Assembly: GCF_000425425.1 (NCBI RefSeq)
Contig: NZ_AUDK01000002.1
Coordinates: 124,001 to 188,000, forward strand
Reading direction: 5' to 3'
Source: Flavobacterium daejeonense DSM 17708
Lineage (GTDB): Bacteria > Bacteroidota > Bacteroidia > Flavobacteriales > Flavobacteriaceae
DNA length: 64,000 bases
The notes under the pieces are model-generated. The model saw nothing but the letters and a program-made list of their open reading frames with translations. It had not been told where the DNA came from and did no database searches. The stretch's first letter is position 1, and each line of letters opens with the position of its first letter. Of the stretch, positions 60,868-64,000 are shown in pieces. Made by a program: the position numbers and the translations under genes.

Positions 60868-62100
60868 ATGAATAACTATCTAAAATATGGTTTGTTGGCT
60901 ATAGCAGTTGTATTGCTGGGATTTGCGGTGTATTATTTTGTTGGTACATCTAAAAATGAGTCCGCTCATTCGCATGAAGAAGCCGTTTATACCTGCCCGA
61001 TGCATCCGGAAATCATTCGAAATGCACCCGGACAATGTCCCATTTGCGGCATGGATTTGGTCAAAAAAACAGTAGAAGGAGAAAAGTCACAAAGTCCCGA
61101 TGTTGAAGAATTACTTCAGCCGGGCAATCAGTTTGTGGCGGGAAATTTTAAAACTACCCAAGCCAAAGATACCGCAATAAGCAGCGAGTTAAAGTTACCG
61201 GGAATTGTTACTTATGACGCGAATTCCTATGAAAATATTGCAGCAAGAGTAAACGGAAGAATCGAAAAAATGTATGTGAATTATGCATACCAAAAAGTAA
61301 TAAAAGGACAAAAATTATTCGATTTGTACAGTCCGGAATTGCTTACCGAGCAGCAAAATTTCCTGTATTTGATTCATAATGATTCAGAAAACAAGCCTAT
61401 TATAAACGCTTTAAAACAAAAATTACTGCTTTACGGCATGACTAAAAACCAGATTAATTCGTTGGTTACAACACAAAGAGTCCACCCGATAATTTCAATT
61501 TACAGTCCGGTTAGTGGTGTTGTGAGTGGTTCAAAAAGTACAACTGTTAATGATGCGATGAAAACTACCGCTGCTTCGGGAGCTCCTTTGTTGAAAGAAG
61601 GCTATTATATTACTAAAAATACCGTGGTTTTTCAGTTGGTTAGTACTGATAAAGTCTGGGGCGTATTTAATGTGATACAGGGTTATGCCGGGCAAATTAA
61701 AGTAGGGCAGTCTATTGAGATTAGGAGCGAATTAGATTCGGATGAGGTAGTGAATGCTAAAGTAGATTTTGTAGAAGCCCAACTCAATCCTTCGGAAAAA
61801 ACCAATCGCATCAGGGTGTACCTCAATAATGCGCAACGGCAGTTCCCAATTGGTTTGCGATTAGAAGGAAAGATTGAAACGCTTTCGCAAAAGGGAATCT
61901 GGCTTCCCAAACAAACTTTGGTGAGTTTAGGAAGTCATCAGCTTGTATTTGTAAAAAAAGGTAACGGATTCCAATCGACTAAGGTAAAAACCGGAGTTGA
62001 AAGAAAGGGCTGGATACAAATTTTAAGCGGAATAAGCACCGAAGAGGAGGTAGCCGAAAACGGATACTATCTGATGGACAGTGAAAGTTTTATTCGCTAG
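60868..62100 (+). CDS. CusB-like periplasmic adaptor with heavy-metal-binding module, membrane-anchored
   Basis: A 410-residue adaptor that joins CusA to the outer-membrane factor. The N-terminus has a membrane anchor (5-26), then a His-containing linker and the metal module Y-T-C43-P-M-H-P, NAPGQC57PIC60GMDLVKK (read in parts). The adaptor body follows (about 95-405): NGRIEKMYVNYAYQKVIKGQ, SPVSGVVSG and DKVWGVFNVIQGYAGQIKVGQ. The module may hand copper to the pump as CusF/CusB do in E. coli. It starts two bases after the CusC-like gene. Confidence 0.92.
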   Translation: MNNYLKYGLLAIAVVLLGFAVYYFVGTSKNESAHSHEEAVYTCPMHPEIIRNAPGQCPICGMDLVKKTVEGEKSQSPDVEELLQPGNQFVAGNFKTTQAKDTAISSELKLPGIVTYDANSYENIAARVNGRIEKMYVNYAYQKVIKGQKLFDLYSPELLTEQQNFLYLIHNDSENKPIINALKQKLLLYGMTKNQINSLVTTQRVHPIISIYSPVSGVVSGSKSTTVNDAMKTTAASGAPLLKEGYYITKNTVVFQLVSTDKVWGVFNVIQGYAGQIKVGQSIEIRSELDSDEVVNAKVDFVEAQLNPSEKTNRIRVYLNNAQRQFPIGLRLEGKIETLSQKGIWLPKQTLVSLGSHQLVFVKKGNGFQSTKVKTGVERKGWIQILSGISTEEEVAENGYYLMDSESFIR

Positions 62101-62147
62101 AAATTATTGTTGAAATAGAAAAAACGATTCTAAAAAATAGAGAAGAA

Positions 62148-63359
62148 ATGAAAGTATCTAGAAAAATAAGTTGGCTTAGCTTATTGGTTTTTGTTTTGCT
62201 TTTGTCCTGTAATTCCAAGAGTAAGGATGCGCATCTTCATTCTGAGGAAGAGGCGTATTATACCTGCTCGATGGATCCTCAGGTAAAAGAAGACAAACCG
62301 GGAAAATGCCCTATTTGTCACATGGAATTAACTTTGATGAAAAAAGATAAAGACCAGTCAAATGAAATTTCGTTGAGCGACCAACAGCTAAAGTTAGGGA
62401 ATATCACAACCGCTCCGTTAGTTGCTTCACAAGCTAGTCCGGAGGAAAGCTATAACGGAATACTGGCCGTTAATCAGGAACGAATTAAGAGTATTTCGTC
62501 CAGAGCGATGGGAAGAATAGAAAAGTTGTATGTTAAAACCGAAGGTGATTTTGTACAAAAAAATCAGGCGGTGTATCAGTTGTACAGTGAAGATTTGGCG
62601 ATAGCCAAACAGGATTTTCTGGCGGCTTTTAAACAACTGAGTATGCCGGGAAATTTTGGTAAAAATGCCCAAAATATTTTGGCCTCAGCCAAAGAGAAAC
62701 TGTTGTTTTACGGCTTGTCGCCAAAACAGATTGAAGCCATTAAAACGCAAAAAGAGGTTTCTCCTTATACCACTTTTTACAGCACTTACAGCGGAACGGT
62801 TTCGGAAATTGCCATTACCGAAGGCAGTTATGTAATGGAAGGAACACCGATACTTAAACTGGCCGATTTAGGGAGTTTGTGGCTCGAAACTCAGATTAAT
62901 GTTAATTATGCTAAAAAACTGCATCTGGGACAAAAGGCAACTTTGTCTTTTGTGGATTATCCGAATCAGGTTGTGCGGGCACAGGTGATTTTTATTAATC
63001 CGGAAATTGATCCTAATTCTAGATTGTTATTCGTCCGAATGGAAGTTCCTAATCCTCGTTTGGATTTAAAACCGGGAATGCAGGCTATTGCCCGATTAAA
63101 AATGACGATACGAAAAGGAATTTTTGTTCCTGTTGATGCGGTCATCAGAGATGAAAATGCCACGTTTATCTGGCTGGAAAAAAGTCACGGTGTTTTTGAA
63201 AATGTGATGGTAACAACCGGTGTAGAATCGGGGGGGATGGTTGAAATTACTTCCCCGTTGGATTCAGATAAAAAAGTGGTAATTACCGGTGCTTATGCCA
63301 TTAACAGTGAATATAAATTTAGAAAAGGAAAAGATCCTATGGCGGGAATGAAAATGTAG
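62148..63359 (+). CDS. Second CusB-like adaptor with heavy-metal-binding module, lipoprotein
   Basis: A 403-residue adaptor with lipobox LLLSC (cysteine 21) in place of a membrane helix. The metal module is Y-T-C40-S-M-D-P then KC54PIC57HMELTLMKK, where histidine replaces the usual glycine of CxxCGM. The rest is adaptor-like: SRAMGRIEKLYVKTEGDFVQKNQ, YSTYSGTVSEIAITEGSYV and DLGSLWLETQINVNYAKKL (read in parts). It is similar to, but clearly diverged from, the adaptor upstream, and lies 47 bases after it. RND pumps use six adaptors per trimer, so mixed assemblies are possible. Confidence 0.92.
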   Translation: MKVSRKISWLSLLVFVLLLSCNSKSKDAHLHSEEEAYYTCSMDPQVKEDKPGKCPICHMELTLMKKDKDQSNEISLSDQQLKLGNITTAPLVASQASPEESYNGILAVNQERIKSISSRAMGRIEKLYVKTEGDFVQKNQAVYQLYSEDLAIAKQDFLAAFKQLSMPGNFGKNAQNILASAKEKLLFYGLSPKQIEAIKTQKEVSPYTTFYSTYSGTVSEIAITEGSYVMEGTPILKLADLGSLWLETQINVNYAKKLHLGQKATLSFVDYPNQVVRAQVIFINPEIDPNSRLLFVRMEVPNPRLDLKPGMQAIARLKMTIRKGIFVPVDAVIRDENATFIWLEKSHGVFENVMVTTGVESGGMVEITSPLDSDKKVVITGAYAINSEYKFRKGKDPMAGMKM

Positions 63360-63448
63360 CGGAATCATTTTTGGTATAAAAGATGCGCTGAGATTGAAAT
63401 TTTTAAACAAAGCATGTCATCAAAAATGGGAAATTTTATCCAGATGTC

Positions 63449-63461
63449 GTACCTTCGGTAC
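63449..63461. repeat. Small hairpin GTACC-TTC-GGTAC
   Basis: A perfect 5-bp stem with a TTC loop in the spacer between the second adaptor and the truncated lipoprotein. No T run follows. I recall similar hairpins from flavobacterial intergenic repeats, so it may belong to a dispersed family. Confidence 0.4.
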
Positions 63462-63524
63462 AGTTTACGTGAAAATAAATTATAAAAAGAACCAATTAAT
63501 TTTAAAGATTAAAAAATAAAAAAA

Positions 63525-64000
63525 ATGAAAAAAATAATGTTTTCCTGCTTCATGTTAACACTTGCCTTAGTAAGTTGTAATCAAAAGAATAAAGAAGAAA
63601 AAGAAACAGAAGGACAGGTAATTGTCAAATCCGATGTGCAATACAGCTGTCCGATGCATCCGGAAATTACAGGAAAAAAAGGCGATGTGTGCAGTAAATG
63701 CAGAATGGATTTAGAACCCGCAAAATCAGGAGAAGAATCGGCAGACACTAAAGTTGAAATTGCAGAAGTAAGCGATGCTGTGAAAGCTTCTGTTTCTACT
63801 GATGCGATTATTAATGCTTATTTGAAAATCAAAAACGCCTTGGCAGCCGATAATGCAAAAGAAGCAGCTACCGTAGCAGCCGATTTTGAAAAAGCAGTTT
63901 CGGCAACTGATGTTACAAAAATTGATTCCAAATTATTGACAAAATATTTAAATAGTACTGACGATGCTAAAATCCAAGCCGGATTAATCGCTAAAAATGA
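63525..64000 (+). CDS. DUF3347 lipoprotein with heavy-metal-binding module (3' end outside window)
   Basis: The gene starts at ATG 63525 and stays open to the last base, giving 158 residues so far. Lipobox LALVSC has cysteine 18. The module Y-S-C42-P-M-H-P with C56SKC59RMDLEP follows, then a helical DUF3347 start (DAIINAYLKIKNALAADNAKEAA, read in parts) like the protein at 55361. Combining the metal module with DUF3347 in one lipoprotein supports a copper-binding role for DUF3347. The stop and any Cys-Met tail lie beyond the window. Confidence 0.88.
   Translation, partial: MKKIMFSCFMLTLALVSCNQKNKEEKETEGQVIVKSDVQYSCPMHPEITGKKGDVCSKCRMDLEPAKSGEESADTKVEIAEVSDAVKASVSTDAIINAYLKIKNALAADNAKEAATVAADFEKAVSATDVTKIDSKLLTKYLNSTDDAKIQAGLIAKN

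Overview
The window is chromosomal DNA from a Flavobacterium-like member of the Bacteroidota. The evidence is AT-rich sequence, repeated -7 promoter boxes of the type TAnnTTTG with little Shine-Dalgarno signal, gliding and type IX secretion genes (sprA, a PorP/SprF protein, porG, a probable remB), an alternative complex III subunit, and family-typical order such as maeB-ruvA-sprA-gcvH and porG-uppS-bamA-ompH-ompH. No rRNA, tRNA, insertion sequence, prophage or CRISPR array was seen, and no gene-free stretch exceeds 300 bases.

Layout. 1-3.6 kb: the end of an alternative complex III operon (actF) followed by coxB and coxA. 3.7-9.3 kb: housekeeping genes ruvB, queG, a CBS protein, maeB and ruvA. 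9.3-16.5 kb: the giant sprA translocon gene. 16.6-20.8 kb: gcvH, a VanZ-like gene, deoC, a TonB-like/barrel fusion (probable remB) and a DUF2750 gene. 20.9-26.1 kb: a second oxidase cluster with ctaB, two subunit III-type genes, subunit IV, SCO and SCO-like proteins, DUF420 and a small CxxC membrane protein; it complements coxBA in building the heme-copper oxidase. 26.2-33.8 kb: a DUF4403 lipoprotein, a TolC/HlyD pair without a permease, tsaB, an Nfu-type Fe-S protein, a PorP/SprF protein and a gamma-carbonic anhydrase.

33.9-38 kb, minus strand: a compact five-gene unit of outer-membrane barrel, Kelch lipoprotein, DUF4907 lipoprotein, LytS-type kinase and LytTR regulator. This looks like an envelope-monitoring two-component system. 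38.2-40.7 kb: a DUF4270 lipoprotein and an outer-membrane barrel protein. 40.7-49 kb, minus strand: murI, then the envelope biogenesis operon porG-uppS-bamA-ompH-ompH, then CBS-nadK. 49-54.4 kb: pdxJ, an alpha/beta hydrolase, two GH43 genes (the second with two complete GH43 domains in one chain) and a small YvlD-like membrane protein.

54.4-64 kb: a copper/silver handling island. It holds a Cys-rich periplasmic protein, an HMA-like protein, a DUF3347 lipoprotein, a heme-binding protein, a CusA-type RND pump encoded as two reading frames split between TM4 and TM5, a CusC-like outer-membrane factor, two different CusB-like adaptors that each carry a heavy-metal-binding module, and a DUF3347 lipoprotein with the same module cut by the window end. 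The three methionines of the Cu(I)/Ag(I) site of E. coli CusA are all present with matching spacing in the C-terminal half.

The most interesting items are the split CusA pump, the Kelch/DUF4907/LytTR unit, the tandem-GH43 enzyme, the queG start region overrun by a short tandem repeat, and the likely leaderless starts of ruvB and murI. All family calls are from reading the sequence; no database search was possible.
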